Of a stretch of 64,000 nt of DNA, positions 1 to 8,078 are shown in pieces. Under the pieces are notes generated by a model, which ran no database searches, was not told the DNA's origin, and saw only the letters and a program-made list of their open reading frames with translations. Both the position numbers and the translations under genes were made by a program. Source of the stretch: SAR324 cluster bacterium (GTDB taxonomy: Bacteria; SAR324; NAC60-12); assembly GCA_015232315.1 (NCBI GenBank), contig JADFZZ010000002.1:186001-250000 (forward strand). The letters run 5' to 3'. Each line of letters starts with the position of its first letter. Position 1 is the stretch's first letter.

Positions 1-2
1 AA

Positions 3-347
3 ATAACGCCACCCAAGTTTGGCTATCATTCGCTGAAACCCCATGTCGTCAATAATCCGGCCTTGGATGCCGCTTTGGATAAGGTATCACCCTATGGTCC
101 GAAAAAAGCGTTTATGCGAACAAAACAAGATATGGATTCACGACTGGAAATGATGAATCGGCGTTTGGCTCAGAGTGTCAAAAATAATCGGCTTGAATTT
201 GAAAAACATGAAATAACCGGACGAATGATTATCCGTCTGGTGGATAGAGATACAGGCAATGTCATTCGTGAATACCCTGATGAACAGTCACTGGCGAATA
301 TTGAAACGCTCCAGTCTGCAGGATCTGTAAAAAGTGTGATAGGCTAA
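3..347 (+). CDS. flaG: FlaG-family flagellar protein, 5' end outside window
   Basis: The C-terminal part, with 'ITGRMIIRLVDRDTGNVIREYP', is the typical FlaG pattern in which a residue pair such as D-T-G separates two strands. FlaG proteins are small and affect flagellar filament length. The first usable start inside the window is a TTG at 63. The frame, however, stays open to the window edge and encodes sensible sequence (ending LKPHVVNNPA) before that codon, so the true start is probably upstream and this gene is cut by the edge. It ends 4 nt before the next gene, so the two are likely co-transcribed. The family assignment is fairly sure; the start is not. Confidence 0.7.
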   Translation: MTPPKFGYHSLKPHVVNNPALDAALDKVSPYGPKKAFMRTKQDMDSRLEMMNRRLAQSVKNNRLEFEKHEITGRMIIRLVDRDTGNVIREYPDEQSLANIETLQSAGSVKSVIG

Positions 348-351
348 AATT

Positions 352-1215
352 ATGATTTCCGGATATCAGCTTGAATCGTTGCTCAATGCCTATCGTAGAG
401 TTTCCGGCGTTTCTGTTCAGGAAACTCCGGGGGATCCATTGAACATTTCTGAAGAAGCCCGGGAACAGTTGTTGAATCGTATCCGTCAGGATAAAGTTCC
501 TCAATTGACAGAATGGGTGACACCCAAAAATATTCTTGCTTTCATACAGGATAATACGGTTGCCGCGGCTGAAGTGGAATATGAGCTTCAACGTCGTGCC
601 GGATTGTTTCTGAATCCCCCTTTTATTCCTCCCAATCCACTTCTCGCCATTAAACTGGTAAAAGCTCCGGGAACAAAAGGAAATACGGCGGAAGAAATTT
701 CAGCATCTCATACATTGCCCGCTTCAGCACAGATTTCAGTTGAACCGGAACAGCCCAAGGTTGTGCAACCCCTCTTTACACAGACTCTGGTTGAGCCTGA
801 ACAGATGGAGGATGAACTGCAACAGATTGTTGAAGAACCTGAAGAAGAATTGTTTGAAACGGATCGCGGCACAATGAGCGACGATGATACCAGCGTGGTT
901 TACGGGACCGGGCCAATTGCCGATAAAGCGATTATAGATTTTATTGAACAGTATCCAGACAGTGCCCTGAAATTTGTCTTCCGCAAAGATCTTGATGAAA
1001 AAACTGTCAAGGCTGAGATGCTCAAAATGTATGAGTCATGGCAAAAACGTGGAATGACCAAAGGCAAGGTCATTGCTGGTATTAAAATGTTAATGGAATG
1101 GGACGAAATTCCGGCACAACCCATTGCAGATCTGTATTCCAGTATGCAAAGCCGGATTTATGACATCAAGCATGGATTAGTTCATGAGATGAATGAAGTT
1201 GAAGAAGAAGGTTGA
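352..1215 (+). CDS. Unknown protein next to flagellar genes (287 aa)
   Basis: I do not recognise this protein with confidence. The first 50 residues (MISGYQLESLLNAYRRV...) look helical and resemble in outline the small flagellum-associated proteins of deltaproteobacteria that begin I-x-x-Y-Q. The middle (about residues 105-185) is acidic, rich in Glu, Pro and Gln, and probably disordered. A second folded helical part follows from about residue 190 to the end. There is no signal peptide or membrane segment. It starts 4 nt after the FlaG-like gene and so is probably in the same transcript. A flagellar role is suggested by position only. Confidence 0.6.
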   Translation: MISGYQLESLLNAYRRVSGVSVQETPGDPLNISEEAREQLLNRIRQDKVPQLTEWVTPKNILAFIQDNTVAAAEVEYELQRRAGLFLNPPFIPPNPLLAIKLVKAPGTKGNTAEEISASHTLPASAQISVEPEQPKVVQPLFTQTLVEPEQMEDELQQIVEEPEEELFETDRGTMSDDDTSVVYGTGPIADKAIIDFIEQYPDSALKFVFRKDLDEKTVKAEMLKMYESWQKRGMTKGKVIAGIKMLMEWDEIPAQPIADLYSSMQSRIYDIKHGLVHEMNEVEEEG

Positions 1216-1251
1216 ATGGAGGGAAACGAGGCTTCCAACCCCCATAACGGG

Positions 1252-1380
1252 TTATTTGGCTGTTTTTCGAGCGTGTTCCCAAGCAATCGCAATTGCCTGG
1301 TTTCTTGTTTTTCCTGATGAAATCAAATCACGGATATTTTCGTGAATTATTTTAATATCTGCGCCTTTTTTCAATGGCAT
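1252..1380 (-). CDS. Small conserved-type protein (42 aa), MPLKKG family
   Basis: This short open frame encodes a basic helical peptide beginning MPLKKGADIKIIHENIRDLI and ending AWEHARKTAK. It is preceded by a clear ribosome-binding site (AAAGGAG, 6-7 nt before the ATG). The N-terminal MPLKKG followed by an 'I..NI...I..GK..QAIAIA' pattern matches the tiny proteins (about 40-70 aa) seen in many bacteria and phages, for which I know no firm function. It converges on the preceding plus-strand gene and stands alone. The pattern and the ribosome site together make it likely to be real. Confidence 0.65.
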   Translation of the reverse strand: MPLKKGADIKIIHENIRDLISSGKTRNQAIAIAWEHARKTAK

Positions 1381-1539
1381 GAAAAACTCCTTTGTATTAA
1401 GTAATGGAATGTTTATTATATAGATAAAGTGACCTTATTCATGAAATACACCACATGCAAGTAGTTTTTTGTTAGATTTGAATTTGGGAAATTTGCATTA
1501 TGGCTGGATTCACAAATAAACAGGTCTGCATGAATCGAA

Positions 1540-1857
1540 TCAGATTTGCATTCGCATGACTTCTTCATAGGCGGAAACTACCTTGTTGCGAACCTGCATC
1601 ATCAATCGTAGTGACAAATCCGCTTTTTCCATCGCGATGATTGTTCCATGAAGGTCTTTTTTCTGGGATGTCATGAATTCCGTCTGTTTTTTCTCTGCTT
1701 CCATCTGCGTCTGATTGACTTCTGTCAACATATCCTCAAACGTTTTGCCCAGTCCGTTGCTTTCAGTGGAAACGCTCTCCGTCATTTTTCTGTTGGCAAG
1801 ATTACCGGTAATCTTACTGGTTAAGTTCATTGACGGTGATGTCATCGGTAATTTCAT
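1540..1857 (-). CDS. fliE: Flagellar hook-basal body protein FliE
   Basis: FliE joins the MS ring to the proximal rod. The C-terminal two-thirds shows the family pattern: FEDMLTEVN near residue 40, then 'LHGTIIAMEKADLSLRLMMQ' and VRNKVVSAYEEVMRMQI at the very end. The VRNK...AY core is the hallmark of the family. Length (105 aa) is normal. The ATG has a GAGGAATC ribosome site. It is the last gene of a minus-strand cluster flgB-flgC-fliE-like-fliE, the usual order of rod genes. Confidence 0.93.
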   Translation of the reverse strand: MKLPMTSPSMNLTSKITGNLANRKMTESVSTESNGLGKTFEDMLTEVNQTQMEAEKKQTEFMTSQKKDLHGTIIAMEKADLSLRLMMQVRNKVVSAYEEVMRMQI

Positions 1858-1868
1858 GATTCCTCGTG

Positions 1869-2177
1869 TCAGGACTTTGTCTCAATTTTTATTTTTTTAT
1901 ACAATGCGGTCAGGCTATGCTGTACCTCCATCATACGTTTATGAATCAATGTGGCCTGATGAATTTCTGCATCCAGTGCCTGTGTATTCGAAGTGTTCAA
2001 CGCTTTGAGGGCATTGTCCGCTTCATTGGATATTTCATGCATATTTTCGATGGTTTGCTTGAGCGTGTTGCCAAACGAGGCTATTTCTGCAGGGTTTTTC
2101 CGGGCCTGGCTCTCTTTCCTTTGGCTGGCTTTTGTATAAAGCGCGTTAATTTGATGTTCGAGATTAATCTGCTTCAT
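1869..2177 (-). CDS. FliE-like protein between flgC and fliE
   Basis: This 102-residue protein lies between flgC and fliE, 11 nt upstream of fliE and 10 nt downstream of flgC. It can be aligned by eye to its neighbour FliE: FGNTLKQTIENMHEI matches FEDMLTEVN, 'ALDAEIHQATLIHKRMMEVQ' matches the helix containing LRLMMQVRNK, and ALYKKI matches AYEEV. The VRNK segment has become VQHS. The same GAGGAATC ribosome site precedes both genes. I infer a diverged FliE paralogue, perhaps a second rod-adaptor subunit. It could instead be an unrelated helical flagellar protein. Confidence 0.6.
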   Translation of the reverse strand: MKQINLEHQINALYTKASQRKESQARKNPAEIASFGNTLKQTIENMHEISNEADNALKALNTSNTQALDAEIHQATLIHKRMMEVQHSLTALYKKIKIETKS

Positions 2178-2187
2178 GATTCCTCAA

Positions 2188-2634
2188 CTAGCCTTTACTG
2201 ATTTCAAGAGCGGATAAGAACATCCGTTTGGATGCGTTGAAGGCCGTAATGTTCGCTTCATAAGATCTGGATGCTGTTGCCAGATTTACCATTTCTTCCA
2301 TCACATTAATGTTGGGCATTTCAACATAGCCTTCTTCATTTGCGTCGGGATGTCCCGGGTCATATTTGAGAACAGGGGCACGCTCATCCTGGGAAACTCC
2401 AACAACCTTAACTTCTGTAGAGGTATCAACAGAGCGGTCCTGAGCCAGCAATTCCTGCTCAAACGTCCGGTCGTTGGCAACCGCGGCCAGGACAACTTCC
2501 TTGCGACGATAGGGACCGCCCTGCGGAGTACGGGTTGTCTGGGCATTGGCGATGTTTTCTGTGATGGTGTTCACCCGGTAACGTTGGGCTGTCATTCCGG
2601 ATACACTCACATTCAATGATGACAGGATAGACAT
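2188..2634 (-). CDS. flgC: Flagellar basal-body rod protein FlgC
   Basis: FlgC is a proximal rod subunit. The N-terminus carries the rod/hook family motif (SVSGMTAQRYRVNTITENIANAQTT, residues about 10-34), and the C-terminus ends with the matching helix MVNLATASRSYEANITAFNASKRM. Length (148 aa) is normal. The ATG is preceded by AAGGAAG. It begins 1 nt after the flgB stop codon, indicating translational coupling. Confidence 0.95.
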   Translation of the reverse strand: MSILSSLNVSVSGMTAQRYRVNTITENIANAQTTRTPQGGPYRRKEVVLAAVANDRTFEQELLAQDRSVDTSTEVKVVGVSQDERAPVLKYDPGHPDANEEGYVEMPNINVMEEMVNLATASRSYEANITAFNASKRMFLSALEISKG

Positions 2635-2635
2635 A

Positions 2636-3052
2636 TTATCTTCCTTCCATAATAGAAGTTCTCATTTGGCGAATCTGAAACGCGATCATTCGGGATGTTG
2701 CGTTATACATTAACTGGTTTTCGGCTAATTTGGCCATTTCCTTATCCAGATCCACCGTATTTCCATTAAAACCGACTGTGGATGAGGCGCTGTTGATTCG
2801 GGTGCCTTCTACTGTTTCAATGGGGGGTGTGTTGTTGCCGTCAAAATGACGAGGGTCCAGAGTGTTCAATGGTCCTGGCATGTCGGCTTTCAGAGCTGTT
2901 TTCAGGTTTCGTTCAAAAACCATGTCCTGAGCCTGATAGCCTTCAGTATCTTTGTTGGCAATGTTGGAAACCAGCAAATCATGCCGCTGTGTCCGAAAAT
3001 GCATGGATTTTTCCAGCAATGTCATTGTCTTTGTATGAAAAATGCCAGCCAT
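2636..3052 (-). CDS. flgB: Flagellar basal-body rod protein FlgB
   Basis: FlgB is a proximal rod subunit exported by the flagellar secretion system. The rod motif LLVSNIANKDTEGYQAQD lies near the N-terminus and the C-terminal helix contains ENQLMYNATSRMIAFQIRQMR. I chose the ATG at 3052 (MAGIFHTKTM) because it has an AGGAAA ribosome site 6 nt upstream and gives the usual length of about 138 aa. The longer frame from 3094 adds a 14-residue tail without a ribosome site. First gene of the rod cluster. Confidence 0.93.
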   Translation of the reverse strand: MAGIFHTKTMTLLEKSMHFRTQRHDLLVSNIANKDTEGYQAQDMVFERNLKTALKADMPGPLNTLDPRHFDGNNTPPIETVEGTRINSASSTVGFNGNTVDLDKEMAKLAENQLMYNATSRMIAFQIRQMRTSIMEGR

Positions 3053-3247
3053 GATGTTTTCCTGTAGATGATGGCGTATTGAGTTTTTTTCCATATTTGT
3101 GCTGATGAGACGAAATGCAAAACAAGGACCAGTTGGCTGGATTCACGCCTGATTTAGGTTTTGACATTTTTTTCAAGCAACACAATGTTTGCGGTATTCA
3201 ATACAAATCCTGTGCCTTCGACCAACCAATCTGCCAATCAGGAACTT

Positions 3248-4741
3248 ATGAAAAAAGATCAAGTATGGGGAAATCATCTGTCACGTCAGCCTGCGGAACA
3301 AAATGTATTGTTTTGCGCAGGCAGGGATGTGCAAGCTTTGCCGATGGCGGATGAAATTCTTCTGCCGTTTGATATCTGGACCAACCGTGCGCATTCTATC
3401 ATGCTGTTCAAGCAGAGAATTATTTCAGCGGATGTCCTGAAAAAAATTCTGTCAGGCCTTGCTGATCTGGAGCACCTGGTCAACACCGGGCAATTTCAAC
3501 TGGACCCGCTCAAGGAAGATGTTCATTTCAATGTGGAATCCTTTGTCACGACTAAATATGGGGCAGAAGCTGGCGGTTCCATGCATACAGGCAGAAGCCG
3601 CAACGATCAGGCGGCTTGTGACACACGACTGTATCTGCGAAATGCGGGAATGATTCTGGCAGAAAATATATTGATTTTGATTGAATCCTTGCTGAAACAG
3701 GCGGAACAGTATCAAAATACGGTCATGCCGGGGTTCACGCATTATCAACCTGCCATGATCACCACCTGGGGACATTGGCTGTGTTCTTATGCGCAGGCAC
3801 TGCAACGGGATGTGGAACGTGTGTTGTTTGGATTGAAACTGGTCAATCGCAATCCGTTGGGGGCCGCCGCCTCGTTTGGCACTTCCTGGCCCATTGACCG
3901 GGCTGAAACGACACGCCTATTGGGATTTGATTCAACGGATCTCAACACACTCGATTGTATTGTGGCACGCTGGGAAAATGAAGCTCAACTGGCTCAGACT
4001 TATGGATTTTTCATGAATCATTGCAGCATCATTGCTCAGGATCTGATCTTTCTCAGTTTGCCCTACATTAAAATGATCCGTATAGATGACGCGTTTGTGA
4101 CCGGTTCGTCCATCATGCCTCAGAAAAAAAATCCTGATTTTGCAGAAGTTCTAAAATCAAAGGCTTCACTGGTTCAAGGTGCGCTGAATAGCCTGATGGG
4201 GATTCAGAAAGGAGGCTTGAGCGGCTACAACCGCGATACTCAATTGACAAAATACCTGATCATGGATGTCGTGAGGGAATGTGAGGCGGCACCGGTAATT
4301 CTGAAAGGTGTGTTTGAAACACTGCACATCCATGCCGGGCAAATGAAACAACATTGTCAAACAGGTTTCATGAATGCGGTGGATCTGGCTGATTATCTGG
4401 CCACACGGCATCATTTGCCATTCAGATCCTGCTATAACATTGCGGCACTGGCTGTTAAATATTCTGAATCTGCCGGCATTCTGACCTATGAGGCACTTCA
4501 GCAGGCACTGAAAGAAACAGGAACACCAGTTTCATTGACCCAGGAAGATATTCAGATGTTGAATAATCCTCAGGAAATTCTGAAACTCCGCCAGCATCAA
4601 GGGGCTCCTTCTCCTGAATCTGTGAAAGTACAGATTGATCAGATGCTTCTAAAAAACAAAGAATTTCTGAATGAAGTGCAATCCCTTCGTCAACGCATCC
4701 AGAATGCATCTGAAAGCTGTATTGGCTTTAAGGTGGGTTGA
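3248..4741 (+). CDS. argH: Argininosuccinate lyase
   Basis: ArgH splits argininosuccinate into arginine and fumarate, the last step of arginine synthesis. The superfamily signature GSSIMPQKKNPD is present, as are TGRSRNDQA and a helix-start PGFTHYQPA; the last is slightly altered from the common THLQPAQP. The ATG at 3248 has AGGAAC upstream and starts MKKDQVWGNHLS, which matches the family start (K-x-W-G-x-x-x-S). Longer TTG/ATG starts (3161, 3185) lack a ribosome site. The chosen form is 497 aa, somewhat longer than the usual 460, with the extra length at the C-terminus. It stands apart from other arginine genes. Confidence 0.88.
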   Translation: MKKDQVWGNHLSRQPAEQNVLFCAGRDVQALPMADEILLPFDIWTNRAHSIMLFKQRIISADVLKKILSGLADLEHLVNTGQFQLDPLKEDVHFNVESFVTTKYGAEAGGSMHTGRSRNDQAACDTRLYLRNAGMILAENILILIESLLKQAEQYQNTVMPGFTHYQPAMITTWGHWLCSYAQALQRDVERVLFGLKLVNRNPLGAAASFGTSWPIDRAETTRLLGFDSTDLNTLDCIVARWENEAQLAQTYGFFMNHCSIIAQDLIFLSLPYIKMIRIDDAFVTGSSIMPQKKNPDFAEVLKSKASLVQGALNSLMGIQKGGLSGYNRDTQLTKYLIMDVVRECEAAPVILKGVFETLHIHAGQMKQHCQTGFMNAVDLADYLATRHHLPFRSCYNIAALAVKYSESAGILTYEALQQALKETGTPVSLTQEDIQMLNNPQEILKLRQHQGAPSPESVKVQIDQMLLKNKEFLNEVQSLRQRIQNASESCIGFKVG

Positions 4742-4761
4742 CTTGGGTAACAGGACATTGC

Positions 4762-4779
4762 TGATGCCTTAGGGCATCA
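4762..4779. terminator. Inverted repeat between argH and TauE genes
   Basis: TGATGCC and GGCATCA form a 7-bp stem around a 4-nt loop between two convergent genes. The stem overlaps the stop codon of the minus-strand gene. There is no clear T-run, so this is only a possible shared terminator. Confidence 0.35.
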
Positions 4780-5659
4780 ACAGAATCCCCAATTCCTTGA
4801 AAATAACGAAACTTCCCATGAGGAGCACAAACCATCCAAAAACAGGTTTGAGTTGTTCTCCTGAAATATATCTGGTGGCATAAACACCAGATATACTACC
4901 TGTCATGCTGATTGCGCTGAAAAGAAGGATAAATCCCCAGTCAATGGATTGAGTATGGCTCAAGTCACCGATAAATCCCAGCAATGATTTTACTGTGATT
5001 ATCATCAATGATGTGCCTACAGCCTGCTTCATTGTTAATTTTACCAGTTTAACCAGTACAGGAATGATGAGAAATCCTCCTCCTGCACCAACAAAACCGG
5101 TAACACTTCCGATAACAAACCCTTCCAGTGCTACTAATGTGGTTGCTATGCCTGATGAATCCTTGGGATCCAACACCAAGGTGCTTTTCTTGATCATCGA
5201 AAAAGATGCCAGAATCATGACTACTGCAAAAACAAACATGATCAGCAGGTTCTTACCAAAGATCAATGATCCAAAACTGATAATTATTTCAGGAATATTA
5301 GGGAGGACATATTGTCGTGTTACAAACACCCCCAGAATTGATGGAACCGCAAAAATAAGTCCGGTTTTGAAATTGATGAGTCCCTGTTGCAGATATCCTA
5401 TGGAACTTACCAGACTGGTAAATCCCACAATAAATAGTGAATAGGTCGTAGCGAGAGCAGGGGGGATCTGGAAGAGATAAACCAGGATGGGAATAATCAA
5501 AATGGAACCGCCACCACCGATCAATCCCAGAATAATTCCCATGATCAGTGAACTAACGTATCCTGCGATAAGCATTTTCGGGTTCGTGATGTAGTTAAAA
5601 ATATCTTCTATGGAGCAAAATGATCGTGTCTTTCCATAGCGCCTGCGTGACATCCTCAT
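4769..5659 (-). CDS. TauE/SafE-family membrane permease
   Basis: These permeases of the inner membrane move sulfite, sulfonate-related or other small anions, usually outward. The protein has about eight hydrophobic segments and two copies of the family repeat: GLIGGGGSILIIPIL near residue 45 and GFVGAGGGFLIIPVL near residue 185, each followed by a P/A-x-x-T-S-L helix. Length (296 aa) is typical. The start is unsure: the first ATG gives a basic 30-residue leader without a well-placed ribosome site, and M29 (5575) is an alternative. The substrate cannot be read from the sequence. Confidence 0.82.
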   Translation of the reverse strand: MRMSRRRYGKTRSFCSIEDIFNYITNPKMLIAGYVSSLIMGIILGLIGGGGSILIIPILVYLFQIPPALATTYSLFIVGFTSLVSSIGYLQQGLINFKTGLIFAVPSILGVFVTRQYVLPNIPEIIISFGSLIFGKNLLIMFVFAVVMILASFSMIKKSTLVLDPKDSSGIATTLVALEGFVIGSVTGFVGAGGGFLIIPVLVKLVKLTMKQAVGTSLMIITVKSLLGFIGDLSHTQSIDWGFILLFSAISMTGSISGVYATRYISGEQLKPVFGWFVLLMGSFVIFKELGILLMP

Positions 5660-5687
5660 CAGATGATTTAGGATACTCCCATCAATC

Positions 5688-6272
5688 TTAAAGGCGTTTT
5701 CTTAAGGAAAGTCCCTGTTTGATCCATGCCAGAAGGGTTTCAGGGCGGTGAAAGGAAAAGACGAGTCTGGAACATGGTTTGGGATACCGACAGTCGGTGA
5801 AGCGGGTAAGTTGGCCAGTGCTTTCATTCACAAAGGGCAACGGATCATTCTGAAGGTACGTCAGTTTGCTCCGGGCGTAATTTTGGCTTTGCTTTTCACA
5901 AACACTCAGAAGCCGTCCCTCTTCTTCCTGTTTGGCTTCAATCACCCCCACGGGTTTCTGATTCACAAACAAAAGATATAGTGTTCCAGATAATTATTTC
6001 CTGGGAGCGCGGGCGTCCCGCCCGCATTTGGAGGGCAAGATGCCCTCCCTCCGACCAAATTATTTTTCTGGAATACTACAGTTTGCTGGGACTGCTTCGG
6101 TTTGATATTCACGAATAACCACTCCGAGGCTGGCATTGAGGTCAATGTTTTTTTTATCCTGAATGCCCCCATCTGAGGCAACCTGAAGCCGATCAATATG
6201 ATCAATGGCAAGTTGTTCCGGGTTTTGATTGTTCCTGAACGATACCTGAGAGAGCGTGGTCGGGTTGTAAAA
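5688..6272 (-). pseudogene. Fossil of type I restriction subunit HsdR, N-terminal part
   Basis: Two pieces in one frame encode the N-terminal region of a type I restriction R subunit. The upstream piece (about 6088-6272) reads NPEQLAIDHIDRLQ...IDLNASLGVVIREYQTE; the downstream piece (5688-5978) reads YLLFVNQKPVGVIEAKQEEEG, then DPLPFVNESTGQLTRFTD and VFSFHRPETLLAW. VIEAK contains the endonuclease Glu-x-Lys. There is no start codon in the frame, a 104-bp inverted-repeat element with stop codons lies between the pieces, and the frame ends after about 160 residues, so the helicase region is absent. Removing the insert rejoins PAN-YLLFVNQ in frame, as expected of the family. Confidence 0.85.
5977..6080. 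mobile_element. 104-bp palindromic element inserted in hsdR fossil
   Basis: The ends are imperfect inverted repeats (TATAGTGTTCCAGA at the left; the complement of the right end is TGTAGTATTCCAGA, 12 of 14 matching). They are followed by AT-rich arms and two internal hairpins, GCGGGCGTCCCGCCCGC and GGAGGGCAAGATGCCCTCC. There is no coding capacity. The GC-rich core resembles dispersed REP-like sequences of many environmental genomes. The host frame shows it was inserted, probably at a TA. Confidence 0.75.
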
Positions 6273-6307
6273 TCAGCAATTTAAGCAGATCAAATCCAAG
6301 TGAAGAA

Positions 6308-8071
6308 TCATCCCCGGAACTGCATTTCATACAATTGCTGATAACGTCCTCCCGAAGCCATCAGTTCTTCATGGGTTCCATGTTCTATCATTTTGCCTCT
6401 TTCCAGAACACAAATCGATTTCACATTCTGAATTGTGGAAAAACGATGAGCGATCACAATGGTTGTCCGGTTTTTCATGAGATGTTCAATGGCCTGTTGC
6501 ACTTCAATTTCTGATTCTGAATCCAGCGCTGAAGTGGCTTCATCCAGAATAAGGATCGGGGAATCCTTGAGCAAGGCGCGGGCAATGGCAACACGCTGTC
6601 GTTGACCTCCAGACAATTTCACGCCATGCTCACCAACCTGGGTATTGTAACCATTCTCAAGCTGCATGATAAAATTGTGGGCATTGGCCGCTTTGGCGGC
6701 AGCAATCATTTTTTCTTCAGGACATTCCGGGTGACCATAAGTAATATTGTTGACAATGGTGTCATTGAACAGAAAGGTTTCCTGGGTCACAATGGAGATC
6801 AGGTTGCGCAGGTGGGACGTGCTCAATTCACGAAGATCATAGCCATCAATTTTAATACTGCCTTCGGTCACATCATAAAACCGGGGAATCAGGTTAATCA
6901 GCGTTGTTTTTCCAGCGCCACTGCTTCCCACAAGTGCCACGGCTTCACCTTTGTTTAGTTCCAGAAACAGGCCGGTCAGTGTAGGTTCCTGATATCCCTG
7001 ATAAGTGAACTGCTTGATGTCAATGGTGATTTTATCCTTAAAGGTTGTCAGTGCGACAGGTTGGGGGCAATCCCGAATATCAGGTTCGGTATCCAGAATG
7101 GAAAACACTCTTTTGAGAGCGGCCAATCCTTCCTGTAGTTTAAGATTGAATCCATTCAGTTTTTTAAGAGGGTCATTGAGCAAAAAGAAGCTGAGGCAAA
7201 AAGAAGCAAAATCTCCGGCGGTGATAACTTTTTCGATAATCAGATATCCGCCATAAGCCACAATCGTCGCTCCGGCCGCGGCACCAATCACTTCTACCAC
7301 GGGTGTGGAATAAGAAGAAATTTTGATGGATTCCATGTTGCGTGCATAAAGAGTGCGGTTGGCTTGCCTGAATCTTTCCTGTTCGTAGTTTTCCATTCCA
7401 AACGCTTTGACCACACGGATTCCAGAAACTGTTTCAACCAGCAAGCTGGCCATATCGCCAAAACTGGCCTGTCTGCCCGAAACCGCGTGTTTGTTGCTTT
7501 TTCCGAAACGCTCAATAAAAAACAGGGCAACCGGCATGATCACCAGCGTCAGCAAGGCCATCTGCCAGCAACGATAAATCATGATTCCCAATACCAGAAA
7601 TATCTGGGGAATGTCCCGGAATGGGCCTGATACGGCAACATCCATTGTCATCCGCAGAACCTGAATATCGTTGGTAAAACGAGCGGTAAGATCGCCAGTC
7701 TGGTTACGGGCATAAAATGACAGCGGAAGTTCCAGCATGTGGTCATACAGTTTCTGACGTAATTTGGCGACCAGTTTCTGAACAATGACACCCATGTAGA
7801 AATTTTGTCCGAAAAAAGACAATCCTTTCAGGGCAAACACGATGATCAGTCCCAGTCCAACCAAAAAATATCGTTCGAGCTTCGGTGCCTCTCCATAGGC
7901 CAGCGCGTCCACGATATCTTTGGCATAAAACGCGGGTGCCGCGGTAAAAATATTGTAAAAACCCATACAGACAACGCTTACAAAAATGAGGCATTTGTAG
8001 GGAAGAATCAGGTCAATCAGACGTCGAAGGGCTTTACTTCGTCTGCTGATTTGCTTTTGAGAATCGGCCAT
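6308..8071 (-). CDS. msbA: MsbA-type lipid/multidrug ABC exporter
   Basis: A half-transporter with six membrane helices (residues about 25-310) fused to an ATPase domain. It shows Walker A GSSGAGKTT (near residue 380), the signature LSGGQRQRVAIARA, Walker B ILILDEATSALD and the H-loop IVIAHR. Members of this class flip lipid A-core across the inner membrane (MsbA) or export drugs; the exact substrate is not visible. Length (587 aa) fits MsbA. It lies 7 nt downstream of cysS on the same strand and is probably co-transcribed with it. Confidence 0.82.
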   Translation of the reverse strand: MADSQKQISRRSKALRRLIDLILPYKCLIFVSVVCMGFYNIFTAAPAFYAKDIVDALAYGEAPKLERYFLVGLGLIIVFALKGLSFFGQNFYMGVIVQKLVAKLRQKLYDHMLELPLSFYARNQTGDLTARFTNDIQVLRMTMDVAVSGPFRDIPQIFLVLGIMIYRCWQMALLTLVIMPVALFFIERFGKSNKHAVSGRQASFGDMASLLVETVSGIRVVKAFGMENYEQERFRQANRTLYARNMESIKISSYSTPVVEVIGAAAGATIVAYGGYLIIEKVITAGDFASFCLSFFLLNDPLKKLNGFNLKLQEGLAALKRVFSILDTEPDIRDCPQPVALTTFKDKITIDIKQFTYQGYQEPTLTGLFLELNKGEAVALVGSSGAGKTTLINLIPRFYDVTEGSIKIDGYDLRELSTSHLRNLISIVTQETFLFNDTIVNNITYGHPECPEEKMIAAAKAANAHNFIMQLENGYNTQVGEHGVKLSGGQRQRVAIARALLKDSPILILDEATSALDSESEIEVQQAIEHLMKNRTTIVIAHRFSTIQNVKSICVLERGKMIEHGTHEELMASGGRYQQLYEMQFRG

Positions 8072-8078
8072 AATGCTT

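Noticed and set aside
3161-3247. N-terminal extension of argininosuccinate lyase
   Set aside because: The start codon would be TTG without a ribosome site, and the extra residues have no counterpart in the family.
5963-6211. 82-residue open frame with GGRASCPPNAGGTPALPG
   Set aside because: This is a translation through the palindromic element, not a gene; the hsdR fossil in another frame explains the flanks.
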